Assembly: GCF_029844725.1 (NCBI RefSeq)
Contig: NZ_JAOCKJ010000017.1
Location: forward strand, 1 to 44,506
Direction of reading: 5' to 3'
Length of the DNA stretch: 44,506 bases
Source: Pantoea sp. GD03673
GTDB lineage: Bacteria > Pseudomonadota > Gammaproteobacteria > Enterobacterales > Enterobacteriaceae
Shown here: positions 16,001-24,882 of the stretch, piece by piece
How positions within the stretch are numbered: the stretch's first letter is position 1
Layout: every line of letters starts with the position of its first letter
Notes under the pieces: generated by a model
What the model was told of the DNA's origin: nothing
Database searches by the model: none
Seen by the model: only the letters and a program-made list of their open reading frames with translations
Made by a program: the position numbers and the translations under genes

Positions 16001-18142
16001 CAGCTGCTCGCCCTCGCGCAGCTCCAGCTTTTTCTCCCGGTAAAGCCGGTAATGGCTGTCGATGCTGCTGATGCTCACCCCCTGCGTCTGGCCCTTTTCA
16101 TCTTTCAGGGTCAGCAGGTTGTGACGCTCGCTGACCCCCGTGATGGTGAACACTGACTTCTGACCCTGCCCCTCGTGCTGCTCCAGCACCATGCCTGCGC
16201 GGTACACGCTGCGGTCGTTGCGGTTGCTGGCGTCCAGCCACACCGGCACCCGCACCGTGGCCTCGCCCAGCACCCGCCCGAGCTGTCCCTCTTCGGTCAG
16301 GACCTCACGGGCCCGGGACGTGAGCTGGTCGCGTGTGCGCGCGTTGCCCGCCTGCAGCGACACAACCCGTCCCTGCGCCTTTTCATGTGCGAAGTAGCGC
16401 GCCGCCACACTGAGCCGGTCTTCAACGGTGTCCTTCTGCACCATCGTCACGCGCACGTTCTCGGTCTTAGGCGTGGCGGTGAACTGCTTCACCCCCGCAC
16501 TGCTCAGCACCTCGGAGGCAAAGCCCGCCGTACGCCGCGCATGCGTGTCAGTAACCAGCGTGGTGCCATCGTGCTGCGCCGCCGTCTTCAGCACGTCGTG
16601 CAGACCGGAGGTGTTAAAGCGCTCGGACTCAGCAACCAGGACCAGCGGTCGCGCCGGCAATTCGGCCGCAGTCATCTCTTCGGCAGTCATGAGCGTTACC
16701 CCGGGCCTGTCCCCGAAGGTGGCCAGCTGGCGCTTGCGCGCGGCTCCGTCGGCCGCCACAACAACAAGCGGCCTCCCGCTCTCTTTGGCCATCGCCATGA
16801 TGCTGCTGTTGAGGTCGCTGACGAACTGCGTGCCCCCGCGTACATCGATGAGCGACACTGCCCGGTCCGCGTCGGCCACCTGGGCCAGCACGCCCTTTTC
16901 ACCGGCTGGCACCACAAGCCCTCCGCGCTTCTCCGCGAGCCCGGCAGCCAGCTGCGCCAGCCGCGCTTCATCCCGGACGTGGGCAGCGGTGGTGAACAGC
17001 GTCTGGTTCTTGTCCACGGCAATCAGCTGGCCACGCCCGATGGCATTATCGACGGCGCTGCGGGCCTGCCCGTAAACACCCGGGGCGACCGGGATGTGGT
17101 TGAGCACGCTGGTCATCACGTCGTCGTAAGTGACGCGTACGCTTTTAGACGACAGCCGCTCGATAGCCTCGCGCACTGCGCCCTCCAGCACCGGCGGCGT
17201 GGCGGCTTTTTTTTCCTGACCGGCGCTTTCGGCTTCACGCTGCTGACGCCGCTCCGCCAGCTCTTCCCTGAACGTCTGCGCATCAAACCCGGTATCCTTC
17301 AGCACCGACTGCCAGTGCTCACGCAGGGTTTCGGGGTCTTCAAAGTGCTTGGCCTGTCGGGAATCCAGCGCGGCCATGCTCTTCTGCTTCGCCGTCGCGT
17401 TTTCGCCGACCCTATCGAGTATGTCCTGGCGACGCGAGGAAAAAGGCTTCACCGGCACACCGGTGATATCCCACTCCCCGCGCGGCCCGGTGTCTTCCGT
17501 CTGGTAGCCCGCCGGTTCAATGATGGAGCGGTAATGGCCGCGATAGAGAGCACCGATGCTGACCTGCTCGTTCCACACCACGTCCGTAAAACCCTGTTTG
17601 CCGTTGATGTCAGTGGAAAGGGTTTTCCAGCCGTTTTCTGACAGCGTAGCGTTGGCGACAACGGCGTGCGTGTGCATCTGAGGTTCAAGATTGCGGCTGG
17701 TATCGTGCATGAAGGTTGCGATCACCAGGTTGCCGGTTTTCTCCATTTCAGTGATGCCGTCGGTCATGGTGCGCGTGGTCGCCAGCTTTTCCACCTCGTC
17801 CAGCGTGCGTCGTACCGCCTCTTTATGGGCATCCACCAGGAAGGTGTCGCCAGTCACGAGTGCGAGCACAGACGCGCTTTTAGGGGCGGAGAAGGTCAGG
17901 TCATAGCCCGGGCGGTGTTTGTTGACACCACCTTCCATGCGACGCATGTCGGTACCGTCCGGCAGCTGGCCTTCCAGCACTGCCACGAAGGTATCGCGGT
18001 AAACCGGGCCCTCAAGGCCCAGATTTTCTGCGCCCGTGCCGTACCACTCCGTGGACTGCTCCCCGAGGAAGTAATAGTTATCTTCATTGGTGTAGTAAGC
18101 GCCGGCTTTGCCGGCGTTTTTGACTGAAGAGACTGACAGCAT
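13007..18142 (-). CDS. traI: TraI relaxase/helicase
   Basis: 1711 residues (F TraI 1756). It nicks oriT, stays bound to the 5' end and unwinds the strand for transfer. Relaxase domain, residues 1-~300: catalytic tyrosines Y16, Y17, Y23 and Y24, D81, and the metal histidines H146, H157 and H159 (EPQMHTHAVV) all fall at the same numbers as in F. Central vestigial helicase region (~330-850), then the active RecD-like helicase with Walker A GYAGVGKTT near 984 and Walker B VFVIDESSMNG. The C-terminal ~150 residues are acidic and alanine-rich. GAGGT precedes the start; the gene begins 8 bases after traD. Confidence 0.97.
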   Translation of the reverse strand: MLSVSSVKNAGKAGAYYTNEDNYYFLGEQSTEWYGTGAENLGLEGPVYRDTFVAVLEGQLPDGTDMRRMEGGVNKHRPGYDLTFSAPKSASVLALVTGDTFLVDAHKEAVRRTLDEVEKLATTRTMTDGITEMEKTGNLVIATFMHDTSRNLEPQMHTHAVVANATLSENGWKTLSTDINGKQGFTDVVWNEQVSIGALYRGHYRSIIEPAGYQTEDTGPRGEWDITGVPVKPFSSRRQDILDRVGENATAKQKSMAALDSRQAKHFEDPETLREHWQSVLKDTGFDAQTFREELAERRQQREAESAGQEKKAATPPVLEGAVREAIERLSSKSVRVTYDDVMTSVLNHIPVAPGVYGQARSAVDNAIGRGQLIAVDKNQTLFTTAAHVRDEARLAQLAAGLAEKRGGLVVPAGEKGVLAQVADADRAVSLIDVRGGTQFVSDLNSSIMAMAKESGRPLVVVAADGAARKRQLATFGDRPGVTLMTAEEMTAAELPARPLVLVAESERFNTSGLHDVLKTAAQHDGTTLVTDTHARRTAGFASEVLSSAGVKQFTATPKTENVRVTMVQKDTVEDRLSVAARYFAHEKAQGRVVSLQAGNARTRDQLTSRAREVLTEEGQLGRVLGEATVRVPVWLDASNRNDRSVYRAGMVLEQHEGQGQKSVFTITGVSERHNLLTLKDEKGQTQGVSISSIDSHYRLYREKKLELREGEQLRATADIGSRASSGERLTVTGVKEGRWLFKDTITMENSKGDRVKLDRNAPLYADYAYAESFGSTRRTEGSVVAVLAGKEVNDATVNMLRRSGSDVIAFTPLDEATIGRRLEENRPVVSVTKGIKSLSGESDLTDALRELESRKMSQPERAMRLAIEKATGTDVTFTGVRALAGVINADRSITPARAEEELSRLVQRGEILELSAEQGAAGKYISRENFENEVSILRYVAEGKNSVKPLLAGGLSEEKAAGLTEGQREAGNLILTTRDRFTAIQGYAGVGKTTQFRTVAAALAAAEDAPDIRGLAPTHRAVSELSGAGIPAQTIASFLSESSQWQAAGQARDFRNTVFVIDESSMNGNAQMASLMNVIAEGGGRAVLSGDQDQLKSLESGAPFALALERSAADVAVMKEIVRQIPALKPAVEAVIAGNVREAVRISAENSPQSVPRQPGAYVPESSAMDGKSLAQAGPAGAGGEAEKPDLTGMIADDYAGRTPEARDNTLIVAELNADREAINDAVHARLQDQGALGDGVTVPLLVRVNNSNADLGRQTFWEEQAGNVVRRGEQYYRVGETDAESGVVRMAGLDGTADRWIRPAELRKEEVAVFKEVQREISPGEKIRLTATDRDRNLRASDMGVVTGVTEDGKITLDTGDRQLSFDPAGQYADRHMDYGYAVTTYSSQGASVKYLIGLFGEEGARKMMAALDSTYVQLSRAKEHVQTYFDNMSGWASRVESKSGRRQTVHDVLMRAEDVRAGREIQAWDKSLPVSGTRLADRVDQDLTADARFMAGKTPEMLWPVINEHGRQRGNWHVPVSPSSGEVNFSAAHYEGAADGSRIVLQRGEKHGKVLEAADVAEALQLMKDNPDSPVVLSADHSERSVDKGAPAEAATATSGGEELDRREAEALEKAVRAAHGEEEKEPEPVVQDDARSAQDDRESEREAALAAALEELQEEEAFDYRDYDLSPEREERSAMMNDEVNVMRHERSEPEPEFGHKPQKTLE

Positions 18143-18150
18143 GATGTACC

Positions 18151-20325
18151 TCAGAAACGATCGTCAGGGTCGAAGTCGCGATGTTTAACAATGTCCACCT
18201 GCTGCAGAGAATTCTCCGCTGCGGGCTGTGTGGGAGGAGGCGCGGCGGCTGGCGCTGGTGCTGGTGCTGCAGGAACGGCTGGATTTGCGGGTGGCGGTAG
18301 TGCTGTTACGCGTCCGCCGGCCTCATCCGGCGCTGACTGTGCTGACGAACCTGATGCCGTTTCGACGGGTGCCGTCGCACCTGCTGCCGATGCCGCTGTG
18401 TTTTCCGCACCCGCAGTATCCCCGGCGTTGCCGGCATTCTGCTCATCTGCAGGCGTTTCCGCTTCAGTCGCATCACCAAACAGCCGCCCGACAATCTGGC
18501 CTGCCTGGTTGTCGCTGGCTTCGCCCGCCAGCGTCGCCTCGATGTCCGGATCAAACACGTCTTCGACGTCCCGGGGGATGCGGCCTTCCGCGATTTCCCT
18601 GTAGGGCTTCCAGGGCAGCTTCATACGAACAACCGGCCATTCACCTGGCAGGGTGATGTAGCACTCCAGGTCATTGAGGCTTTGAACGTCGGAATAGCTG
18701 ACCAGGAACTCGTTAATCTCATCTTTGGAGAACTGCACGCCGTCGCGGATGATGTCGATGCCGTAGCTGTACTGGTCCTTGAACTTCTTATGGCGCTGTT
18801 CGCCGATTTCCTTCTGTACCCAGTCCGCAATTGAGCCGCTGGGCGCGCGGTAGAAGACGCGGGTGTTCAGCAGGTCCCAGATGGATTTAGCCGAGTTGGT
18901 TCCGTATGTTTCTTCCAGCTGCGGGAAGTTCTGCAGGCCGGCAACGGTACAGCCACCGAACTTACGGCCCTCGGCGCAGAACTCCGGCAGAATGGGCAGC
19001 TTGTGCAGGGACGGCAGCTCGTCCAGGAAGATCCAGATGCGACGGTTGCGGTCGGCCTTCAGGCCGAGAATCCCGGACATGGTCATGTAGAGCCACGCGC
19101 TCAGAAGCGGCTTCAGCGCATTGTGGTTCTGGCCGTCGCTGGAAATAAAAATCCACGGGTTATCACCGCTCGCATCCTCGGTATGCAGCCAGTCGCGAAT
19201 GTTGAACGGGCGTCGGCCCTGTTCATCCAGTCCCTGCAGGTAGCGCAGTGAGCGAACGTAGGTGGTGAGAATGGTGCGGATGGTCATCGCGGTTTTCTCG
19301 ATACTGCCGTCAACCAGGTTAGCCGCGTCCGTACCCTCAAGAAACTGGCGAAGGTCCGCCAGGCTGATGGACATGAGTTTTTTCAGCAGCTCACCGATGC
19401 TGCGGTTCTTTTCGCGGGCCATGCGCCGCGCGGTGGCCACAAACAGCGAACGGGCTGAGAGGACCCAGAACGGATCGCTGCTGCCGCTGCTGTCGGGCAA
19501 CAGCGAGGTGGCGAAGTTTTCAAAGTCACCCACCGTCCGGCACTCTTCCCACAGGTCCCAGAACGGACAGCGCACGTCAAATGGATTGAGGATCTTGTCT
19601 TTATCCTGACGGAAAAAGGTCGGGATAAAGTTGTTACCTTTGTCATAGAGAATGACGCGATCACCGCGCTCGCGCAGCTGGCGCAGCAGATCGTTCAGTG
19701 CTGTACTCTTACCTGACCCGACGGTGCCGTGAAAGCCAAAGTTCTGCATCTCTGAGTCTTTGACGATATGCAAACCGCAGATGCTGAGCGGCGACATCAC
19801 GCCAGCCTTTTTGAGAAGGCGGTTTACGACAGCAGGGCTTGTCGCAAGAATGCGACCGCCAGTAAGCTCGCTCTCACGCTGTTTCGCACCTTTGTTGCCA
19901 AGGAACCAGGTAATAGCGAGGATGGATGCAACAAAGCAGAACGTTGCAATCCCCCACCCGTAAAACGCGGCGTCTTTAACGCTCTCACCCATCTGCACAA
20001 AGTACGGATCATTCATCACCTGCTGAGCAGTGTGTTTGAACGCTACCACTTCACCGTCCGGCCGCTGGAAATGAAAGGTCCAGCCGCTTTTAGAATTACC
20101 GCCAGAGAATTTCGACAGTGGCATGACAAACCACTTAACCAGCCAGTAGGCGCTGCCGTGAATGAACTCCTGCATCGTAAGGCGCAGCAGCATCCAACTG
20201 AAAAATACCAGTGCAGAAAACAGCACGACCCAGTAGGAGGCGATATTCATGATCTGCACAAACATGCCGATCATGTATTTCATCACCTGGCCGCCCTGGG
20301 TAAAGTCGCGGGCGTTGAGGCTCAT
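18151..20325 (-). CDS. traD: TraD coupling protein (T4CP ATPase)
   Basis: 724 residues. Hexameric inner-membrane ATPase linking the TraI/TraM relaxosome to the secretion channel. N-terminal MSLNARDFTQGGQ is as in F; membrane segments lie at ~27-48 and ~122-142; Walker A HGTVGSGKST at 199-208; Walker B RIWIFLDELPSLHKLP. The C-terminal ~150 residues form a low-complexity Ala/Pro/Glu tail ending HRDFDPDDRF. That acidic tip corresponds to the part of F TraD that binds TraM. AAGGAC ribosome site. Confidence 0.96.
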   Translation of the reverse strand: MSLNARDFTQGGQVMKYMIGMFVQIMNIASYWVVLFSALVFFSWMLLRLTMQEFIHGSAYWLVKWFVMPLSKFSGGNSKSGWTFHFQRPDGEVVAFKHTAQQVMNDPYFVQMGESVKDAAFYGWGIATFCFVASILAITWFLGNKGAKQRESELTGGRILATSPAVVNRLLKKAGVMSPLSICGLHIVKDSEMQNFGFHGTVGSGKSTALNDLLRQLRERGDRVILYDKGNNFIPTFFRQDKDKILNPFDVRCPFWDLWEECRTVGDFENFATSLLPDSSGSSDPFWVLSARSLFVATARRMAREKNRSIGELLKKLMSISLADLRQFLEGTDAANLVDGSIEKTAMTIRTILTTYVRSLRYLQGLDEQGRRPFNIRDWLHTEDASGDNPWIFISSDGQNHNALKPLLSAWLYMTMSGILGLKADRNRRIWIFLDELPSLHKLPILPEFCAEGRKFGGCTVAGLQNFPQLEETYGTNSAKSIWDLLNTRVFYRAPSGSIADWVQKEIGEQRHKKFKDQYSYGIDIIRDGVQFSKDEINEFLVSYSDVQSLNDLECYITLPGEWPVVRMKLPWKPYREIAEGRIPRDVEDVFDPDIEATLAGEASDNQAGQIVGRLFGDATEAETPADEQNAGNAGDTAGAENTAASAAGATAPVETASGSSAQSAPDEAGGRVTALPPPANPAVPAAPAPAPAAAPPPTQPAAENSLQQVDIVKHRDFDPDDRF

Positions 20326-20498
20326 TGAAAGTCCTTTATGTGGAAACAGAGACAGGCGCGCAGGGCTGCGGGCAGGCGAAAGCCAGGCAGAAAGCTGCGC
20401 GGGGTTTACTTACGGTGCGAACGTGCCCGGATGGGCTGACGTGATGTTCCGCCTCCTCCGCCAGACGCAGGGCGCGTCAGGCTGTGCGGCGGGCGGTC

Positions 20499-21410
20499 TC
20501 AGCTGACTGAAACCTGAAACAATGGCTGATTAATCTGGTCTTCAACAAACTGCTGATCGGCGTCACTCAGCGCGCTAAAACGCGTGGAAAATCTTCGGAT
20601 GTAGTTCATCAGGTTGGTCGTGTTGGTGAAAAACACCGGACACACCGTGCGAACTTCCTGCAGAACGGGCTGAATGATCGAAGTAAACGCATCGAGCTTT
20701 CCGATCTCTTTCAGGTCGTTTTCAATAAGCTCCTCATGCTCCGTCAGTGGGCAAACGGTTACGCCCGGGAAGGGATACAGGACGCGCAGCGTGTCCGAAC
20801 ATTCCCGTACTTTGCAGTCAAACGCGTCTTCCAGTGCCGGTAACCGGTTATTGCTACGCACAGGAGAAAGCAGGCGTTCAGGCTCTACGGTAGCGGCGGT
20901 ATAGTATTCGGTCTGCTGTCGGATAATCCCGGCCGGATCGGCACGACGCCAGATAGCCGGTTCGCGTGCGGACGGCCTGTCGCCAGCGTTCACGGTCAGG
21001 CGGGGCTGACAGGATGCCGGTATCCAGTTTCTGGCCTCAGCCGGGGTTTTATCCCGGAAGGGGGTGTTGAAAACGCCGCTCCACAAGTGAATAACGTCCG
21101 TTACTGCATCGTCATCGCCGACGATGTGCATATGCACGCGGTGCACGGACACCTCACCCTGAACGGCCCAGCGGGTTATCACGGTTATGTCCGTCATGTC
21201 AGTGTCCGTATTCAGCAGAATACCGTGAATAGCTTTGCGTCCTTTTTTACGGCAGATGTAATGCAGGCGTTTATTAGGTGACGGGAATCGGACGGTAATA
21301 TCTCTTTCAGCATGAAGGTGCAGACCTAATTCAGGGATTTCGACATCAATTAAGTTAACAGAGATATTGGAGTAATTTAAAAAGAAAGAAGGTGTTAAGT
21401 GTATTAGCAT
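20499..21410 (-). CDS. Unknown protein in the traT position
   Basis: 303 residues, preceded by AGAGGAAAA. No lipobox or convincing signal peptide, so it is not a TraT lipoprotein, although it lies where F has traT, between traS and traD. The N-terminal half is beta-rich with basic and histidine-rich patches (RLHYICRKKGRKAIHG, VHRVHMHIVGDDD). The C-terminal ~90 residues look helical (ENDLKEIGKLDAFTSIIQPV, NLMNYIRRFSTRFSALSDADQQFV). I cannot assign it a family. It is flanked by 172 bases (20326-20498) and 90 bases (21411-21500) of non-coding DNA, unlike the tightly packed tra genes. It may be an insert or a separately expressed unit. Confidence 0.75.
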   Translation of the reverse strand: MLIHLTPSFFLNYSNISVNLIDVEIPELGLHLHAERDITVRFPSPNKRLHYICRKKGRKAIHGILLNTDTDMTDITVITRWAVQGEVSVHRVHMHIVGDDDAVTDVIHLWSGVFNTPFRDKTPAEARNWIPASCQPRLTVNAGDRPSAREPAIWRRADPAGIIRQQTEYYTAATVEPERLLSPVRSNNRLPALEDAFDCKVRECSDTLRVLYPFPGVTVCPLTEHEELIENDLKEIGKLDAFTSIIQPVLQEVRTVCPVFFTNTTNLMNYIRRFSTRFSALSDADQQFVEDQINQPLFQVSVS

Positions 21411-21500
21411 TTTTTCCTCTAAATATTCTGATTAAGAGAGAGATGCAAAAGCTCTCGCCTGAATTTAATCAGGCGAGAACACTTTATTAGAAAAGTTTTT

Positions 21501-22025
21501 TTACGCTTTATTTCTTACAGCTTTCACAGCTCCAATAATGGAAGAAACCTGATAGCGTGATATATCCATATTGAAGACAATGAAGATCAGGAACGTAGCA
21601 ACAAAGTTACCGATTACAAGAGGTAGTATGCTCCACTCAGTAAGGACTCCTGCAAGCCCGCATGTAACCAAGGCTACGAACCAAACCACCCCATACGCTC
21701 TGACTTTTCCTGATATTAATTTTGTTAGCTCTAAACTTTTTAACTTGTCAGATCTAATCATGTTGAACAGGCTTGCATATGATGCAGTAAATGAAAAAAT
21801 CACAAGCCAGTGGAAGATACCGAAAGCTACAAAAAACAGCCATAATCCAACATTCTTTGGTTGAGGTAGCGAAAAATAACTTAATACACCGAGAACACAA
21901 TATGCAATGAAGTGATATTTAACCTTACTGAACATCCCAAAAAAACTAGGCACCTCTCTATCAGACGAACCTATTGAGTCTATTATTTCTTTGGAGTCCT
22001 TTTCAATTTGTGCATATGTCATCAT
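21501..22025 (-). CDS. traS: TraS-like entry-exclusion membrane protein
   Basis: 174 residues with four predicted membrane segments (~38-55, ~60-85, ~112-130, ~132-150) and a C-terminal FNMDISRYQVSSII that resembles the SIDVSRYQL region of F TraS. It sits directly after traG, whose C-terminal part is the exclusion target in F. It would block redundant DNA entry from donors with the same TraG. The coding sequence is AT-rich compared with flanking tra genes, typical for fast-evolving exclusion genes. Confidence 0.75.
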   Translation of the reverse strand: MMTYAQIEKDSKEIIDSIGSSDREVPSFFGMFSKVKYHFIAYCVLGVLSYFSLPQPKNVGLWLFFVAFGIFHWLVIFSFTASYASLFNMIRSDKLKSLELTKLISGKVRAYGVVWFVALVTCGLAGVLTEWSILPLVIGNFVATFLIFIVFNMDISRYQVSSIIGAVKAVRNKA

Positions 22026-22030
22026 ATTAA

Positions 22031-24880
22031 CTACTCCTTACCATCCCCTTTGTAATCTTTATGGGTGTGATTCTTAAAAGGGTTCACTAATAAGTCGTCT
22101 TGTTGCTTATCAGCAGCCCGCTTATCATCCGCAAAGTTATTCGCGCTCGACGTATACTCTCCCATACGTGACGCTATACCGCTATCTGTTTCACCTTTAG
22201 CTTTTTCAATAGTAGCATTTGCGTCGCTGGCTTTATTGTTAACTACAGCCTGCTGTTCCTCAACATCATTGATAACGCCAGTGCGTATGTTATTTCTGGC
22301 TACACCTGCATCAATGTTCTGATTTGCACTATCGTATGCTCCTCCGAACTGAGCGCCTGCTGTATTCGCCGGTGCGCCCATACCTTCACCCGTGCTTCCT
22401 GAGTTGCGCGCATAGTCTCCGTCAATACGGCCCCGCAGCTTCTCTGCAAAGAACTCCTGCACCAGACCGTCGCGCTGCTTCTGAACGCCTTCATCGGACG
22501 TGTTAGTAAGGATAGTTTCGGCATTCCCCGGAGAACGCTTCTGAGCCCACTCCACAAACTGCTGCGTGTAGTTGTCACGTGCGCCTGCGCTGAGCGTTTC
22601 AGTCTCAGAGGCCATTTTCTGCAATTCATGCGTATGCGACTGACTGGCCGTGTACTGCGCATATTTGCTATCAGAGGTGGTGATGCCAGAAGAGATCTGG
22701 TTCATCAGGCCGGTCGCATTGTTATCAACGTGCTGTCCATTGTAGGTCGTGCTGTAATTACGCAGCACATCCATACCCTGGCTGAAGTCCTGCGACTCGC
22801 GAGCGGAGATAGTTTGCGAATTATCATTTCCACTTTGTCCTCCCTCAGAAGTTTGAGATGTTGAACCAGTTCTCCCTGTCAATTCTGTACCGCCATGAAC
22901 ATCCCCTTTGACCGAAGCACCTGTAACCCACTCTCCTGCTTTGCCCCAGAGTGATTTACTTGAATCAATACCCGCCTGTGTTCGTGCTCCAGTATTCACT
23001 GATGCGCTCCGGGATTTATCTTCAAGCTCCGAGTACGCCTCATTCAGGCTGATGTGGTTGAGGGTCGCATAATCCTGCGCCACGTTCTGCATTTTGTTTA
23101 CGCGCTCCGCATCAGTGATGCTCATGCCGGTTGAAGCCGACAGCGTTTTCGAGTCGCTATTGCCAAACTGCTCATGGAACTGCTTAAGCTGCGAGCCCGT
23201 TTCCTGCACCGAGTGGTTGTAGCCCTGCGCCGCCATCTCGGTCTGCGCCATACTGTCGCGAACTGAGCGCTGCGCCGCGCTCGCCAGATTGCGGTCAAGA
23301 TGTAGATCAACCGGCAGGCGGCTGGTTGCGCCGGACGCGTCATACACCGTCTGCCCGTCCTGCGTCATGGTTCGCATGGCACCATTGCCAAGCTGCATCG
23401 TAGTCATCCCCTCGCGGTAGGCACGGTTCAGGTCCGTTTTGTGCCCGTTGATATTATCCATCTGCACGTTACCCACGCTCACATTCCCCGATGCCACCGC
23501 ACCGGAGTCTGCCGCCGACGCGCTGCTGAGCGCGCTGCCCAGGCTGGAGCTCAGGCTTGCAAAACTCTGGCCCAGCCCGGTGAACAGGCGGAACGCAAGG
23601 AACGGAATAGACAGCATCAGCCATCCGGCGATGCCCGCCGTGGTGGTGCTGGTTTCCATCAGGCGGTTCATGTTGGAGAGCGTCGGCCCCGTGGCGTGAA
23701 AGCTGCTCTGCGTGCTGTAGTTCACCGCAAAGTTAAAAATGGCGAACATCACCGGCCACAGCATCAGGCTGCCCATAAAGTTCAGATAGCTCTTGATGAC
23801 GGACCAGGCAATTTCCCGCACATAGAGCGCCAGCACCATCACCGGGAAGATGCAGATGCAGAACAGCAGCAGCACCGTGTGCAGCTGTGGCAGCACCTCC
23901 GTCGCAATGGTGTAGCTGACCGCGTGCGACAGGCGCAGCTTCATCAGAGACTGCTCGGACGCGATGTCCACCATTGAGGCGGTGTCGCCCATACCCTTCA
24001 CGTAGCTGTTCAGCCCGCGACGCAGGCCCGCCACGGCAATGTTCTGCATCATGATCGCCTGCGCTGACTTACTGCTGCCGAGAAAGTATTCATAGGACCC
24101 CGCCAGCTGTTCGGCGTATACCGTCTGCGGTGCGTTATTGCCCGGCAGCATGCGGGCCGCATGGGCCATGAACGTGCTGCCGGTGTTGTTACTCTCCGCC
24201 GTTAGCAGAGTTTTCAGGCGTGGTGCCGCGTCCCGGCAGACCATAAACGTAGTGCCGTTAGCGTCGCGCCAGTAGATAGCGCGCAGCGGGCTCGGGTTGC
24301 CGAAGATCTGCGCCTGCACGTCCTCGGACTCCATCACGTCCTGCATGCTGTACTTGTGGTTCAGCATGATGTCCGGGACCACGCAATTTTTCGCATACTC
24401 ACCCATGTTATAAGCCAGCACCGGGTTGCGGCTGTCGATGGTGAAGCTGTCCTGCATCAGCTTACTCGCGAAGAGCATGCCGGTTTTTGTGTAGGAGCGC
24501 TCGTCCGGGAAGTGAAAGATGTCTTCATAGGTGGTCGTGAGCGTGTAGCCCACACCGGTAGCCAGATAGAGCGGCAGAGCAAGCCCCGCCGGCACGTTAT
24601 CGACGCGCCCGATAGTGTCCGGGGCGGTCAGGTCGTTGACCACCACCGTGACCTTTGGTGTCAGCAGCAGCGCGGTGACCAGCACGAACGTCATTCCCCA
24701 GCCAAACATCGCGCCCAGACTGTGCGTGCGCAGGTAGGTCATCACGCAGAAAGCAATGCCCAGCATCTCCGCCACCCAGATTGTGCTTTTCCAGCCACCG
24801 TTTTCCATCACCGTGGCGACCGCGTTGAGGCCCATTGTGATCATGCCACCGGAGCTGACCACCCATATATCAAGCGCCAT
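22031..24880 (-). CDS. traG: TraG, mating-pair stabilisation and entry-exclusion target
   Basis: 949 residues (F 938). Membrane segments lie in the first ~450 residues (about 15-110 and 330-450). The segment RVDNVPAGLALPLYLATGVGYTL matches the F signature, and YSKTGMLF is nearly conserved (YTKTGMLFASKLM). From ~450 there is a long polar Ser/Thr/Gln/Asn-rich periplasmic domain (QMDNINGHKTDLNRAYREGM, DASGATSRLPVDL). Needed for pilus assembly (N-terminal half) and mating aggregate stabilisation (C-terminal half). Starts 2 bases after the traH stop. Confidence 0.95.
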   Translation of the reverse strand: MALDIWVVSSGGMITMGLNAVATVMENGGWKSTIWVAEMLGIAFCVMTYLRTHSLGAMFGWGMTFVLVTALLLTPKVTVVVNDLTAPDTIGRVDNVPAGLALPLYLATGVGYTLTTTYEDIFHFPDERSYTKTGMLFASKLMQDSFTIDSRNPVLAYNMGEYAKNCVVPDIMLNHKYSMQDVMESEDVQAQIFGNPSPLRAIYWRDANGTTFMVCRDAAPRLKTLLTAESNNTGSTFMAHAARMLPGNNAPQTVYAEQLAGSYEYFLGSSKSAQAIMMQNIAVAGLRRGLNSYVKGMGDTASMVDIASEQSLMKLRLSHAVSYTIATEVLPQLHTVLLLFCICIFPVMVLALYVREIAWSVIKSYLNFMGSLMLWPVMFAIFNFAVNYSTQSSFHATGPTLSNMNRLMETSTTTAGIAGWLMLSIPFLAFRLFTGLGQSFASLSSSLGSALSSASAADSGAVASGNVSVGNVQMDNINGHKTDLNRAYREGMTTMQLGNGAMRTMTQDGQTVYDASGATSRLPVDLHLDRNLASAAQRSVRDSMAQTEMAAQGYNHSVQETGSQLKQFHEQFGNSDSKTLSASTGMSITDAERVNKMQNVAQDYATLNHISLNEAYSELEDKSRSASVNTGARTQAGIDSSKSLWGKAGEWVTGASVKGDVHGGTELTGRTGSTSQTSEGGQSGNDNSQTISARESQDFSQGMDVLRNYSTTYNGQHVDNNATGLMNQISSGITTSDSKYAQYTASQSHTHELQKMASETETLSAGARDNYTQQFVEWAQKRSPGNAETILTNTSDEGVQKQRDGLVQEFFAEKLRGRIDGDYARNSGSTGEGMGAPANTAGAQFGGAYDSANQNIDAGVARNNIRTGVINDVEEQQAVVNNKASDANATIEKAKGETDSGIASRMGEYTSSANNFADDKRAADKQQDDLLVNPFKNHTHKDYKGDGKE

Positions 24881-24882
24881 GC

